Shown here piece by piece: positions 16,090 through 24,230 of a DNA stretch of 64,000 bases (its first letter is position 1; every line of letters starts with the position of its first letter). Location: contig NZ_LGKG01000001.1 in NCBI RefSeq assembly GCF_001294335.1, positions 496,001 through 560,000 on the forward strand, given 5' to 3'. Below the pieces are notes generated by a model, which saw only the letters and a list, made by a program, of their open reading frames with translations, searched no databases and was not told where the DNA came from. Source of the stretch: Streptomyces chattanoogensis. GTDB lineage: Bacteria; Actinomycetota; Actinomycetes; Streptomycetales; Streptomycetaceae. A program made the position numbers and the translations under genes.

Positions 16090-16107
16090 CGTTACCCGCA
16101 AGTAACG
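16090..16107. promoter_or_regulatory. CGTTAC-N6-GTAACG inverted repeat
   Basis: Exact 6-bp arms around CCGCAA. Third inverted repeat with TTAC/GTAA ends in this gap. Confidence 0.4.
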
Positions 16108-16467
16108 AGCCCCTTGTGCGGCGGCCTCGAATGCACGACGATCGGCCACGCTCGGTCCCTTCCCGCAGCCCGGCATCCGGTTGGTGCCGCGGGTACTTGG
16201 GTCCCCACCGAGTGGCCGGCGGCAGTGAGCGCCGGCCGCGGACAGGGGGGTCTCTGCCCCATCCGGCAGGGCCTGTCCGGTGAGGTTGCGCGAGAGCGTG
16301 GCCAGTGGTTGTCGCTCGGGGGTGATCGCCGGTAATCGGAACGCACAGCGCCTCCGAGGACGGGCGCTCTCCTTCCCGAGGACGTAGCACTTCTCCCATC
16401 CCAGGTGCGGCTGCCCTCAACTTCGAGGGCGGGTACCGGAGATGTACGTCCGAGAAGGAGGAAAGTC

Positions 16468-17085
16468 ATGGAGTCCCTGGCTCGTGGCGGGACCAGATGG
16501 AAGCGGTTCGCCGTCGTCATGGTGCCGAGCGTTGCCGCGACGGCCGCGATCGGTGTCGCCCTCTCGCAGGGTGCGCTCGCGGCGTCGTTCAGCGTGTCCG
16601 GCCAGCAGTTCAAGGTCGCCACCGACCGCCTGGACGGCACCGGATTCGTTCAGTACGGAGCCGTTGACGCACAGAAGGACGGCAAGACCGTCCCGGTGGC
16701 GGTCTCGGCGTTCTCGAACGCCAAGATCCACAACCTGTGCCAGTCCGTCGTCGTGCCGGTCCCGGTGTTCGGCGATGTGTCGATGAAGCTGACGGCCGGC
16801 GGCGGCAGCACGCCGGTGGAGGCGAAGAACCTCTACATCGACCTGGACCAGCTCAAGGCGGACGCGACCTTCAACAACATCAACATCGGTGTTGCTGCGG
16901 GCTCGACGTCCAAGGGCCCCGGCATCAAGAAGGGTGACAAGGCCGACCCCGGTTCGTTCGCCCAGGAAGCCGACTCGGCCACGCTGACCCACGTCCAGCA
17001 GCGTGCCTGGGCCACCTCGGCCGGCACGTTCAAGCTCAGCGGCCTCAAGATGAGCGTCAGCAAGGGCAAGAACGAGTGCTACTGA
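16468..17085 (+). CDS. DUF6230 family secreted or anchored protein
   Basis: 205 residues from ATG 16468 with a strong AAGGAGGAAAG site 4-13 nt upstream. An arginine/lysine-rich start is followed by a hydrophobic stretch (about 14-36) ending ALAAS, consistent with a signal peptide or N-terminal anchor. The rest looks like beta strands (FSVSGQQFKVATDRLDGTGF, VEAKNLYIDLDQLKADATF). Cysteines occur in HNLCQS and at the C-terminal NECY, a possible disulphide pair. Members are sometimes labelled cholesterol esterase in databases without biochemical basis that I know of. First gene of a three-gene operon. Confidence 0.85.
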   Translation: MESLARGGTRWKRFAVVMVPSVAATAAIGVALSQGALAASFSVSGQQFKVATDRLDGTGFVQYGAVDAQKDGKTVPVAVSAFSNAKIHNLCQSVVVPVPVFGDVSMKLTAGGGSTPVEAKNLYIDLDQLKADATFNNINIGVAAGSTSKGPGIKKGDKADPGSFAQEADSATLTHVQQRAWATSAGTFKLSGLKMSVSKGKNECY

Positions 17086-17217
17086 CGCACTGAGCGTGCG
17101 GGTGCGGGGCGAGCTGTACGGCGTTCCTGGCCGTGCCCCGTACCCGTACGCCGGTTGCGCCACGTAGGCACTCCCGCTCAGTACCACCGATTTGCCAGTC
17201 CCGAGGAGCTGTACAAC

Positions 17218-17787
17218 ATGAGCGCCGACACGCGACCACGGCTGATCGAGACCATCGGCCACAAGCGCCTTTCGTTCCGGGAGTGGCGCGGCCGCCGCCC
17301 GTACTGGGGCGGCCTGCTGACTGTGCTCGGCGGGGTCCCGATCATGTACTTCCCTTACGCGCATCTCTCGCTCGGTGGCATGACCCTCAGCATGGCGACC
17401 ACCGCCGGCGCCGGCTCGCTGATCATCGGCGTACTGCTGGTCGTGCTCGGTCTCACCATGTGGTTCCAGCCCGTCTCGCGTGTCTTCGCGGGTGTGGCGG
17501 CGATTCTGCTCTCCCTGGTTTCACTGGTCGTCTCGAACTTCGGCGGCTTCCTGGCCGGCTACCTGATGGGGCTGATCGGCGGCGCGCTGGCCGTGGCCTG
17601 GGCGCCGGGCAAGCCACAGGCCGAGGGCGACGCCGGTGAGCCGGCCCGCGAGGTGATCGCCGGACCGGTGGTCGCCACGAACCCCGCACCGGCCACCGGT
17701 GGCGGTTCCGGGTCGGGCTTCGGACTGGACGACCTGTCAGGAACGAGCCCGACCAACGGAACGAACGGGAGGCACCGTGCCGGGTGA
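17218..17787 (+). CDS. DUF6114 membrane protein
   Basis: 189 residues from ATG 17218, with GAGGAG upstream. Four hydrophobic segments are visible at about residues 31-48, 60-79, 84-106 and 108-125. The first follows a conserved-looking WRGRRPYWGGLLTVLGGVPI, typical of DUF6114. The cytoplasmic or exposed C-terminal tail of about 60 residues is glycine/proline/threonine-rich. It follows the DUF6230 gene by 132 bp and overlaps the next start, so the three genes probably act together at the membrane. Function unknown. Confidence 0.85.
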   Translation: MSADTRPRLIETIGHKRLSFREWRGRRPYWGGLLTVLGGVPIMYFPYAHLSLGGMTLSMATTAGAGSLIIGVLLVVLGLTMWFQPVSRVFAGVAAILLSLVSLVVSNFGGFLAGYLMGLIGGALAVAWAPGKPQAEGDAGEPAREVIAGPVVATNPAPATGGGSGSGFGLDDLSGTSPTNGTNGRHRAG

Positions 17788-19030
17788 CGAGCTGCACGAA
17801 AACGCAGCCGCCGGGCCGAGAACCGGGCCGCGGCACGCGGCGCCGAGGAAGCCGCTGCTGACTCGGCTCCACGTGCCCGCGGGCAAGGCCATAGCCATCG
17901 CCGCCATGCCGTCCGCCGTGCTCATGGGTATGGGGCTCACGCCCCAGATGGCGATCGCGAAGTCGGCGCCGCCCAAGAGCCCCTTCAAGGACGGCCCGTG
18001 CGTCACTGCCCCGGACAAGACGGACGGGAAGGACGCCAAGGCCAAGGAGGAGGCGAAGGACAAGCCGGACGCGAAGCCGTCCGCCAAGCCTTCCCCCTCG
18101 CCCACCAAGGACGCGGCCAAGACGCCGGATCCCACGCCGTCCGAGTCCCAGAAGACCGACCAGCCGTCGAGCTCCCCGAGCCCGTCGCCGTCGGCCTCCG
18201 AGGAGAAGAAGGACGACGGGGGAGTGCTGGGCGGCATCAGTGATGCGCTCGGCGGCCTCTTGGGCGGCGACAAGTCCGAGGAGGAGGAGCCGGCTGCTTC
18301 GCCGAGCCCCTCGCCGTCCGCATCCGCGTCCCAGGACGCCACGCCGACGGACTCCGCGTCCAAGGACTCAGGGTCCGACGGATCCGCGACCGACAAGATC
18401 ACCCAGCCGGTCAAGGACACCGTCGAGCATGTGACGAACAACGGCGATGCCGGCAAGACGGTCAACGACACCGTCCACGGCGGCATCGGCACGGTGGACA
18501 ACGCCCTGCCGGGCGGCGGTCTCGACGGCAAGGACGCCAGCGGCAAGAAGTCCTTCCCCTGCGTCGTCGAGAACAAGCAGAAGGGCAAGGACGAGCAGAC
18601 GCCCGTCACCCTGCCCGACGACCCCTGGCACCTCGAGTCCAGCGGGCTCACGCTGCGCGGTCTGAACTACGAGGGCGTCGTCAATGTCACGACGCAGGGC
18701 GGCCGTACCAAGCAGGCCCTGAAGTTCACGGCCGACAGCATCGACATCGCCGATCTCCACCAGATCGTCGACGACCCGACGTCCGGCAAGCACTACCACG
18801 TCCGGTCGACACCGGGGTCCACGTCCACGATCCGCGGCGGCAAGGTGACGATGTACACCGAGCGGCTGCAGGGCAATCTCTTCGGACTGATCCCGATCGT
18901 CTTCGATCCCGAGCACCCGCCGCCGATCAATGTCCCGTTCGCGTACTTCACCAAGGTGAAGATCGACCAGGCGGGCCAGTTCGGCGGCAATCTCCACGTC
19001 CCGGGCATGAACGTGTCCATCGAGGACTGA
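17777..19030 (+). CDS. Linker-rich secreted/anchored protein of DUF6230-DUF6114 operon
   Basis: 417 residues from GTG 17777 (GGGAGG site upstream), overlapping the DUF6114 gene by 11 bp in another frame. A hydrophobic segment at about 36-60 ending MAIAKSA suggests an uncleaved anchor or late signal peptide. Residues 75-210 are a low-complexity Lys/Asp/Ser/Pro linker (repeated PSPSPS). Residues about 275-417 form a folded domain of regular beta strands (GLTLRGLNYEGVVNVTTQ, KQALKFTADSIDI, GGKVTMYTERLQGNLFGL). Single cysteines at 75 and 262 flank the linker. I do not recognise the domain; the strand pattern is reminiscent of lipid- or polymer-binding beta folds, which is speculation. Confidence 0.82.
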   Translation: MPGDELHENAAAGPRTGPRHAAPRKPLLTRLHVPAGKAIAIAAMPSAVLMGMGLTPQMAIAKSAPPKSPFKDGPCVTAPDKTDGKDAKAKEEAKDKPDAKPSAKPSPSPTKDAAKTPDPTPSESQKTDQPSSSPSPSPSASEEKKDDGGVLGGISDALGGLLGGDKSEEEEPAASPSPSPSASASQDATPTDSASKDSGSDGSATDKITQPVKDTVEHVTNNGDAGKTVNDTVHGGIGTVDNALPGGGLDGKDASGKKSFPCVVENKQKGKDEQTPVTLPDDPWHLESSGLTLRGLNYEGVVNVTTQGGRTKQALKFTADSIDIADLHQIVDDPTSGKHYHVRSTPGSTSTIRGGKVTMYTERLQGNLFGLIPIVFDPEHPPPINVPFAYFTKVKIDQAGQFGGNLHVPGMNVSIED

Positions 19031-19070
19031 CCGGAGAACCACCCGGCCCGAGCCTTACCGGGAGCCGCAG

Positions 19071-19118
19071 AAACGGCTGTGGGCCGCCCCTCCCAGGAGG
19101 GGCGGCCCACAGCCGTTT
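19071..19118. terminator. Strong bidirectional terminator
   Basis: A perfect 23-bp stem with a 2-nt loop, beginning AAACGGCTGTGGGCCGCCCC and ending in TTT, lies between the linker-rich protein gene and pyk, which converge here. The A-run and T-run allow it to work in both directions. Confidence 0.9.
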
Positions 19119-19131
19119 CACGTACCGGGTG

Positions 19132-20559
19132 TCAGGCGCTCTGGCCGCCCAGGTGGTGCACCCGCACCATGTTGGTGGTGCCGGGGACACCGGGGGGCGA
19201 ACCGGCGGTGATCAGCATGGTGTCGCCCTTGCTGTAGCGCTGGAGCTTGAGCAGCTCGGCGTCCACCAGGTCGACCATCGCGTCGGTGTTGTCGACATGC
19301 GGTACCACGAAGGCGTCCACGCCCCAGCTCAGCGCCAGCTGGTTACGGGTGGAGACATCGGTGGTGAAGGCCAGGATCGGCTGCGCGGCCCGGTAGCGGG
19401 ACAGGCGGCGGGCGGTGTCACCGGACTTGGTGAAGGCCACCAGCGCCTTGCCGTTCAGGAAGTCCGCCATCTCGCAGGCCGCACGGGCCACCGCGCCGCC
19501 CTGCGTACGCGGCTTCTTGCCGGGCACCAGCGGCTGCAGGCCCTTGGACAGCAGCTCTTCCTCGGCCGCCTCGACGATCTTCGACATCGTCTTGACGGTT
19601 TCGATCGGGTACTGCCCCACGGACGATTCCGCGGAGAGCATCACCGCGTCGGCGCCGTCGAGGATGGCGTTGGCGACGTCGGACGCCTCGGCGCGGGTCG
19701 GCCGGGAGTTGGTGATCATCGACTCCATCATCTGGGTCGCCACGATCACCGGCTTGGCGTTCCGCCGGCACATCTCCACCAGGCGCTTCTGCACCATCGG
19801 GACCTTCTCCAGCGGATACTCCACCGCCAGGTCACCGCGGGCCACCATCACCGCGTCGAAGGCCATCACGACCTCCTGCATGTTGGCCACCGCCTGCGGC
19901 TTCTCCACCTTGGCGATGACCGGCACCCGGCGGCCGACCTCGTCCATGACGCGGTGGACGTCCTGCACGTCCTTGGCGTCCCGGACGAAGGACAGCGCGA
20001 CCATGTCGCAGCCCATGTTCAGGGCGAACTTCAGGTCCTCGATGTCCTTCTCGGACAGCGCGGGGACGTTCACCGCGGCGCCGGGCAGGTTGATGCCCTT
20101 GTGGTCGGAGATGACCCCGCCCTCGATGACGATGGTGCGCACCCGCGGGCCGTCGACCTCGACGACCTGGAGGGCCACGTTGCCGTCGTTGATCAGGACC
20201 GGGTCGCCCTTCGAGACATCGCCGGGCAGGCCCTTGTAGGTCGTCCCGCAGATGGTCTTGTCGCCGGGCACGTCCTCGGTGGTGATGACGAACTCGTCGC
20301 CGCGCACCAGCTCCACCGGGCCGTCGGCGAAGGTCTCCAGACGGATCTTGGGGCCCTGGAGGTCGGCCAGCACGCCGATGGCGCGGCCGGTCTCCTCCTG
20401 GGCCTTGCGGAGGCGGTGGTACCGCTCCTCGTGCTCCGAGTGGGTCCCGTGGCTCATGTTGAAACGGGCCACGTTCATACCGGCTTCGATCAGTGTCTTG
20501 AGCTGATCGAAGGAGTCAACGGCAGGGCCCAGGGTGCAGACGATTTTGGAACGGCGCAT
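19132..20559 (-). CDS. pyk: Pyruvate kinase
   Basis: 475 residues, normal bacterial length, from ATG 20557-20559. It converts phosphoenolpyruvate and ADP to pyruvate and ATP. Visible features: N-terminal MRRSKIVCTLGPAVDS, substrate loop NMSHGTHSEH, the active-site helix VPVIAKVEKPQAV with catalytic lysine, MVARGDLAVE, and the conserved ATQMMESMI. The C-terminal domain (about 345-475) is the allosteric region. It is transcribed in the same direction as pta-ackA, 60 bp downstream of ackA. From memory, the pyk/ackA/pta/pfkA order matches the S. coelicolor Pyk2-PfkA2 locus. Confidence 0.97.
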   Translation of the reverse strand: MRRSKIVCTLGPAVDSFDQLKTLIEAGMNVARFNMSHGTHSEHEERYHRLRKAQEETGRAIGVLADLQGPKIRLETFADGPVELVRGDEFVITTEDVPGDKTICGTTYKGLPGDVSKGDPVLINDGNVALQVVEVDGPRVRTIVIEGGVISDHKGINLPGAAVNVPALSEKDIEDLKFALNMGCDMVALSFVRDAKDVQDVHRVMDEVGRRVPVIAKVEKPQAVANMQEVVMAFDAVMVARGDLAVEYPLEKVPMVQKRLVEMCRRNAKPVIVATQMMESMITNSRPTRAEASDVANAILDGADAVMLSAESSVGQYPIETVKTMSKIVEAAEEELLSKGLQPLVPGKKPRTQGGAVARAACEMADFLNGKALVAFTKSGDTARRLSRYRAAQPILAFTTDVSTRNQLALSWGVDAFVVPHVDNTDAMVDLVDAELLKLQRYSKGDTMLITAGSPPGVPGTTNMVRVHHLGGQSA

Positions 20560-20587
20560 GGCTAAATCCTATCGGTTTGTTTCGGAG

Positions 20588-20599
20588 CGGAATATTCCG
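20588..20599. promoter_or_regulatory. 12-bp palindrome in ackA-pyk gap
   Basis: CGGAATATTCCG is an exact palindrome 29 bp upstream of the pyk start. The gap is 60 bp and relatively AT-rich, so it may contain a pyk promoter with an operator. Confidence 0.35.
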
Positions 20600-20619
20600 G
20601 TGGGCGGAAACACCAACTT

Positions 20620-21855
20620 CTAGGCGTTGACCAGGGCGTATGTCTGCTGGGCGATCTCCAGTTCCTCGTCGGTGGGTACCACGGCGACCGCGACCCGGGC
20701 ATAGTCGGGCGAGATCAGCCGGGGCTCGTCGGACCGTACGGCGTTGCGCGCGGCGTCCACCGCCATGCCCATCTCCTCCAGACCGGCGATGGCGGCCTCC
20801 CGCACCGGGGCGGCGTTCTCGCCGACGCCCGCGGTGAAGGCCACCGCGTCGACCTTGCCGAGCACCGCGCTGTAGGCGCCGATGTACTTCTTCAGCCGGT
20901 GGATGTAGATGTCGAAGGCGAGCCGGGCGCGCTCGTCACCCTCGTCGATCCGGCGGCGGATCTCCCGCATGTCGTTGTCGCCGCACAGCCCGATCAGGCC
21001 GCTCTTCTTGTTGAGCAGGACGTCCACCTCGTCCTCGTCCATCCCCGCCACCCGCTTGAGGTGGAAGGTGACCGCCGGGTCGATGTCACCGGAGCGGGTG
21101 CCCATGACCAGGCCCTCCAGCGGGGTCAGCCCCATGGAGGTGTCCACACAGCGGCCGCCGGCCACCGCGGAGGCCGAGGCGCCGTTGCCCAGATGCAGGA
21201 CGATCACATTGACCTCCTCCGGCGCCTTGCCCAGGAGCTCCGCCGTCTTGCGGGAGACATAGGCGTGCGAGGTGCCGTGGAAGCCGTAGCGGCGGATGCG
21301 GTGCGCGTCGGCGGTCTCGACGTCGATGGCGTAGCGGGCCGCGTACTCCGGCATCGTGGTGTGGAACGCGGTGTCGAAGACCGCGACCTGCGGCAGGTCG
21401 GGGCGCAGCGCCTGGGCGGTCCTGATGCCGGTGATGTTGGCGGGGTTGTGCAGCGGGGCGACCGGCACCAGCCGCTCGATCTCCTCGAGCACCGCCTCGT
21501 CGATCACGGTCGGCGCGGTGAACTTCAGCCCGCCGTGCACCACCCGGTGGCCGATCGCGGCCAGCTCCGGCGAGTCCAGCCCGAGCCCGTCGGCGGTCAG
21601 CTCCGCGGCGACGGCCTTCAGCGCGGCCTCGTGGTCGGCTATCGGGCCCTCGGTCTCGCGCTTGGCACCGCCGGTGGCGAGCGGGGTGTGCGCCAGACGC
21701 GAGGTCTCCTCCCCGATCCGCTCCACCAGGCCGACGGCGAGCCGGCCCGCGGCGGAGCCGCTCTTCGACTCCGTGTCGCTCATGTCGAGCAGCTGGTACT
21801 TCACCGACGAGGAGCCGGAGTTCAGGACGAGGACGCGGGTGGCAGTGGCAGACAT
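20620..21855 (-). CDS. ackA: Acetate kinase
   Basis: 411 residues from ATG 21853-21855. It makes acetate and ATP from acetyl phosphate and ADP, or the reverse. ASKHA-fold motifs are clear: VLVLNSGSSSVKYQLL at the N-terminus, IGHRVVHGG, FHTTMP, YGFHGTSHAYVS, VLHLGNGASASAV and FTAGVGENAAPVRE. It lies 29 bp after pta in the same direction, the standard pta-ackA operon. It handles overflow acetyl-CoA together with the adjacent glycolytic genes. Confidence 0.97.
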   Translation of the reverse strand: MSATATRVLVLNSGSSSVKYQLLDMSDTESKSGSAAGRLAVGLVERIGEETSRLAHTPLATGGAKRETEGPIADHEAALKAVAAELTADGLGLDSPELAAIGHRVVHGGLKFTAPTVIDEAVLEEIERLVPVAPLHNPANITGIRTAQALRPDLPQVAVFDTAFHTTMPEYAARYAIDVETADAHRIRRYGFHGTSHAYVSRKTAELLGKAPEEVNVIVLHLGNGASASAVAGGRCVDTSMGLTPLEGLVMGTRSGDIDPAVTFHLKRVAGMDEDEVDVLLNKKSGLIGLCGDNDMREIRRRIDEGDERARLAFDIYIHRLKKYIGAYSAVLGKVDAVAFTAGVGENAAPVREAAIAGLEEMGMAVDAARNAVRSDEPRLISPDYARVAVAVVPTDEELEIAQQTYALVNA

Positions 21856-21884
21856 GTACAGCTTTCCGGTGAGAGGGGACGGGC

Positions 21885-23981
21885 TCAGGCGGTGTGTCCG
21901 GCGCCGGGCCGGGCGCCCTGTGCCTGGATGGCCGTGATGGCGACGGTGTTGACGATGTCCTGTACGAGGGCGCCGCGCGAGAGGTCGTTGACGGGCTTGC
22001 GCAGACCCTGCAGGACCGGGCCGACGGCGACCGCGCCCGCCGAGCGCTGGACGGCCTTGTAGGTGTTGTTGCCGGTGTTGAGGTCCGGGAAGATCAGCAC
22101 GGTGGCCTTGCCGGCGACGTCGGAGTCGGGCAGCTTCGTGCGCGCGACCGCCGCGTCCACCGCCGCGTCGTACTGGATCGGCCCCTCGACCAGCAGATCC
22201 GGCCGCAGCTCGCGCACGAGCTCGGTCGCCTTGCGGACCTTGTCCACATCCGCGCCGGAGCCGGAGGTGCCGGTGGAGTACGACAGCATCGCGATCCGCG
22301 GCTCGACGCCGAACTGCGCGGCCGTGGTGGCCGACTGGATGGCGATGTCCGCCAGCTGCTCGGCGTCGGGGTCGGGGTTGACCGCGCAGTCGCCGTAGAC
22401 CAGGACACGGTCGGCCAGGCACATGAAGAAGACAGACGACACGATCTGCGCGCCCGGCTTCGTCTTGATGATCTCGAAGGCCGGGCGGATGGTGGCGGCG
22501 GTGGAGTGGACGGCTCCCGACACCATGCCGTCGGCCAGCCCCTCCTGCACCATCAGCGTGCCGAAGTACGAGACATCCGCGACCACGTCGTACGCCAGCT
22601 CGTAGCTGACGCCCTTGTGGGCGCGCAGCTTCGCGTACCGCTCGGCGAACCGTTCACGCAGCTCGGAGGTCTGCGGGTCGATGATCTGCGCGCCGGCCAG
22701 GTCGATGGCCAGGTCGGCGGCGCGCTTGCGGATCGACTCCTCCTCGCCCAGCAGCGTCAGATCGCAGACATCGCGGCGCAGCAGCACATCGGCGGCGCGC
22801 AGCACCCGCTCCTCGCTGCCCTCGGGCAGCACGACGCGGCGGCGGCCGGAGCGGGAGCGCTCGATCAGCTCGTGTTCGAACATCATCGGCGTGACCCGGC
22901 CGGAGCGGGCGACGGAGATGCGGTTCGTCAGCTCCACGGTGTCCACATGCCGCTCGAACAGGCCGAGCGCGGTCTCCGCCTTGCGCGGCGAGGCGGCATT
23001 GAGCTTGCCCTCGATGGCGAACAGCTCACCCGCGGTCGGGAAGGACCCGCCGGGTACGGAGACGACCGGGGTGCCCGGGGCGAGCCGCTCGGCCAGCGCC
23101 ATGATGTCCGGGCCGGGCCGCTCGTCGAGGGTGAGCACCACACCGGCGATCGGCGGGGCGCCGGCGCTGTGCGCGGCGAGCGAGCCGATGACCAGGTCGG
23201 CCCGGTCGCCGGGGGTGACCACCAGGCAGCCGGGGGTGAGCGCCTTGAGGAAGGTCGGCAGCATGGCGCCGCCGAAGACGAAGTCCCGGGCGTCCCGGGC
23301 GAGGCCCGAGTCGTCGCCGAGCAGGACCTCGGCGCCGAGGGTGTGCACGATCTGGCCGACGGTCGGCGCGGAGAGCGAGCCGTCCTCGGGGAGCGCGTAG
23401 CAGGGCACCGGGAGGCGGGCGGCGAGCCGTTCGACGATGGCGGTGCGCAGCTCGGGGGCGACCCGGTTGGCGACCATGGCGACGACATCGCAGCCCAGCG
23501 AGTGGTAGGCGCGGTAGGCGTTGCGGACCTCGGCGCGCACCGACTCCGCGTCCTGGCCCTGGCCGCCGACCACGGGCAGCACCGCGGCGCCGAATTCGTT
23601 GGCGAGCCGGGCGTTGAGGGCCAGCTCGGCCGGGAGGTTGGTGTCGGCGTAGTCCGAGCCGAGGACCAGGACGTACTCGTACTCCCGGGCCACCGCGTGG
23701 AAGCGGTCGACGAGCCGGGAGACCAGCTCGTCGGTGCCGCGCTCGGCCTGGAGGGTGGCGGCCTCCGCATAACCGATGCCGTAGACGGTGTCGGCGGACT
23801 GGGTGAGCCGGTAGCGTGCCCGCAGCAGGTCGAACAGCCGGTCGGGCCCGTTGTCGTGGACCAGCGGGCGGAAGACGCCCACCCGGTCGACATGGCGGGT
23901 CAGGAGCTCCATGACCCCCAGCTCGATGACCTGGCGGCCGTCGCCGCGGTCGATCCCGGTCACGTACACGCTGCGCGTCAC
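21885..23981 (-). CDS. pta: Phosphate acetyltransferase, long form
   Basis: 698 residues from GTG 23979-23981, with GGAG upstream. It converts acetyl-CoA and phosphate to acetyl phosphate and CoA. The long form has an N-terminal P-loop-like/CobB domain (opening SVYVTGIDRGDGRQVIELGV), a central DRTGG domain (about 215-330) and the catalytic PTA_PTB domain from about 370, with VLPEGSEERVLRAADVLLRR, YFGTLMVQEGLADGMVSGAV and SYSTGTSGSG. The open frame continues upstream beyond the chosen start, but family similarity begins at the GTG. The promoter lies in the 249-bp gap shared with divergent pfkA. Confidence 0.96.
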   Translation of the reverse strand: MTRSVYVTGIDRGDGRQVIELGVMELLTRHVDRVGVFRPLVHDNGPDRLFDLLRARYRLTQSADTVYGIGYAEAATLQAERGTDELVSRLVDRFHAVAREYEYVLVLGSDYADTNLPAELALNARLANEFGAAVLPVVGGQGQDAESVRAEVRNAYRAYHSLGCDVVAMVANRVAPELRTAIVERLAARLPVPCYALPEDGSLSAPTVGQIVHTLGAEVLLGDDSGLARDARDFVFGGAMLPTFLKALTPGCLVVTPGDRADLVIGSLAAHSAGAPPIAGVVLTLDERPGPDIMALAERLAPGTPVVSVPGGSFPTAGELFAIEGKLNAASPRKAETALGLFERHVDTVELTNRISVARSGRVTPMMFEHELIERSRSGRRRVVLPEGSEERVLRAADVLLRRDVCDLTLLGEEESIRKRAADLAIDLAGAQIIDPQTSELRERFAERYAKLRAHKGVSYELAYDVVADVSYFGTLMVQEGLADGMVSGAVHSTAATIRPAFEIIKTKPGAQIVSSVFFMCLADRVLVYGDCAVNPDPDAEQLADIAIQSATTAAQFGVEPRIAMLSYSTGTSGSGADVDKVRKATELVRELRPDLLVEGPIQYDAAVDAAVARTKLPDSDVAGKATVLIFPDLNTGNNTYKAVQRSAGAVAVGPVLQGLRKPVNDLSRGALVQDIVNTVAITAIQAQGARPGAGHTA

Positions 23982-24018
23982 GCGTGCTCTCCGTCCCTCG
24001 CGTTGTGGGTGAGCCGCG

Positions 24019-24031
24019 GTGTGACTCACAC
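24019..24031. promoter_or_regulatory. 13-bp palindrome in pta-pfkA divergent promoter region
   Basis: GTGTGACTCACAC is an exact palindrome about one central base. It is 38 bp upstream of pta and 200 bp upstream of pfkA. It may co-regulate acetate and glycolytic genes; TGTGA half-sites recall CRP, but the spacing is much shorter than a CRP site. Confidence 0.45.
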
Positions 24032-24230
24032 GATCAAAATTAGCCGATATGGTGGGCGTGCCCCTCTTGACAATACCTGCGCGGATGGTTAAGCCGCTCT
24101 CCCAGTCTCCCTGAGGGCCGGGCGGGGAGACGGCACGGGGTGGCCCGCGAGGTGCGCGCGGGGCGGTGGGACCGTGAAACAATCGGACCGGCTCACAAGA
24201 ACCAACAGCGAGCACAGGAGACACAGCACG

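Larger units (their letters stand above)
15856..16467. other. 612-bp gene-free region with clustered inverted repeats
   Basis: No convincing gene on either strand. It holds a 38-nt inverted repeat (15924-15961) and two shorter ones (15964-15976, 16090-16107), all built on TTAC/GTAA ends. The remainder is unremarkable GC-rich sequence up to the AGAAGGAGGAAAG ribosome site of the DUF6230 gene. Confidence 0.6.
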
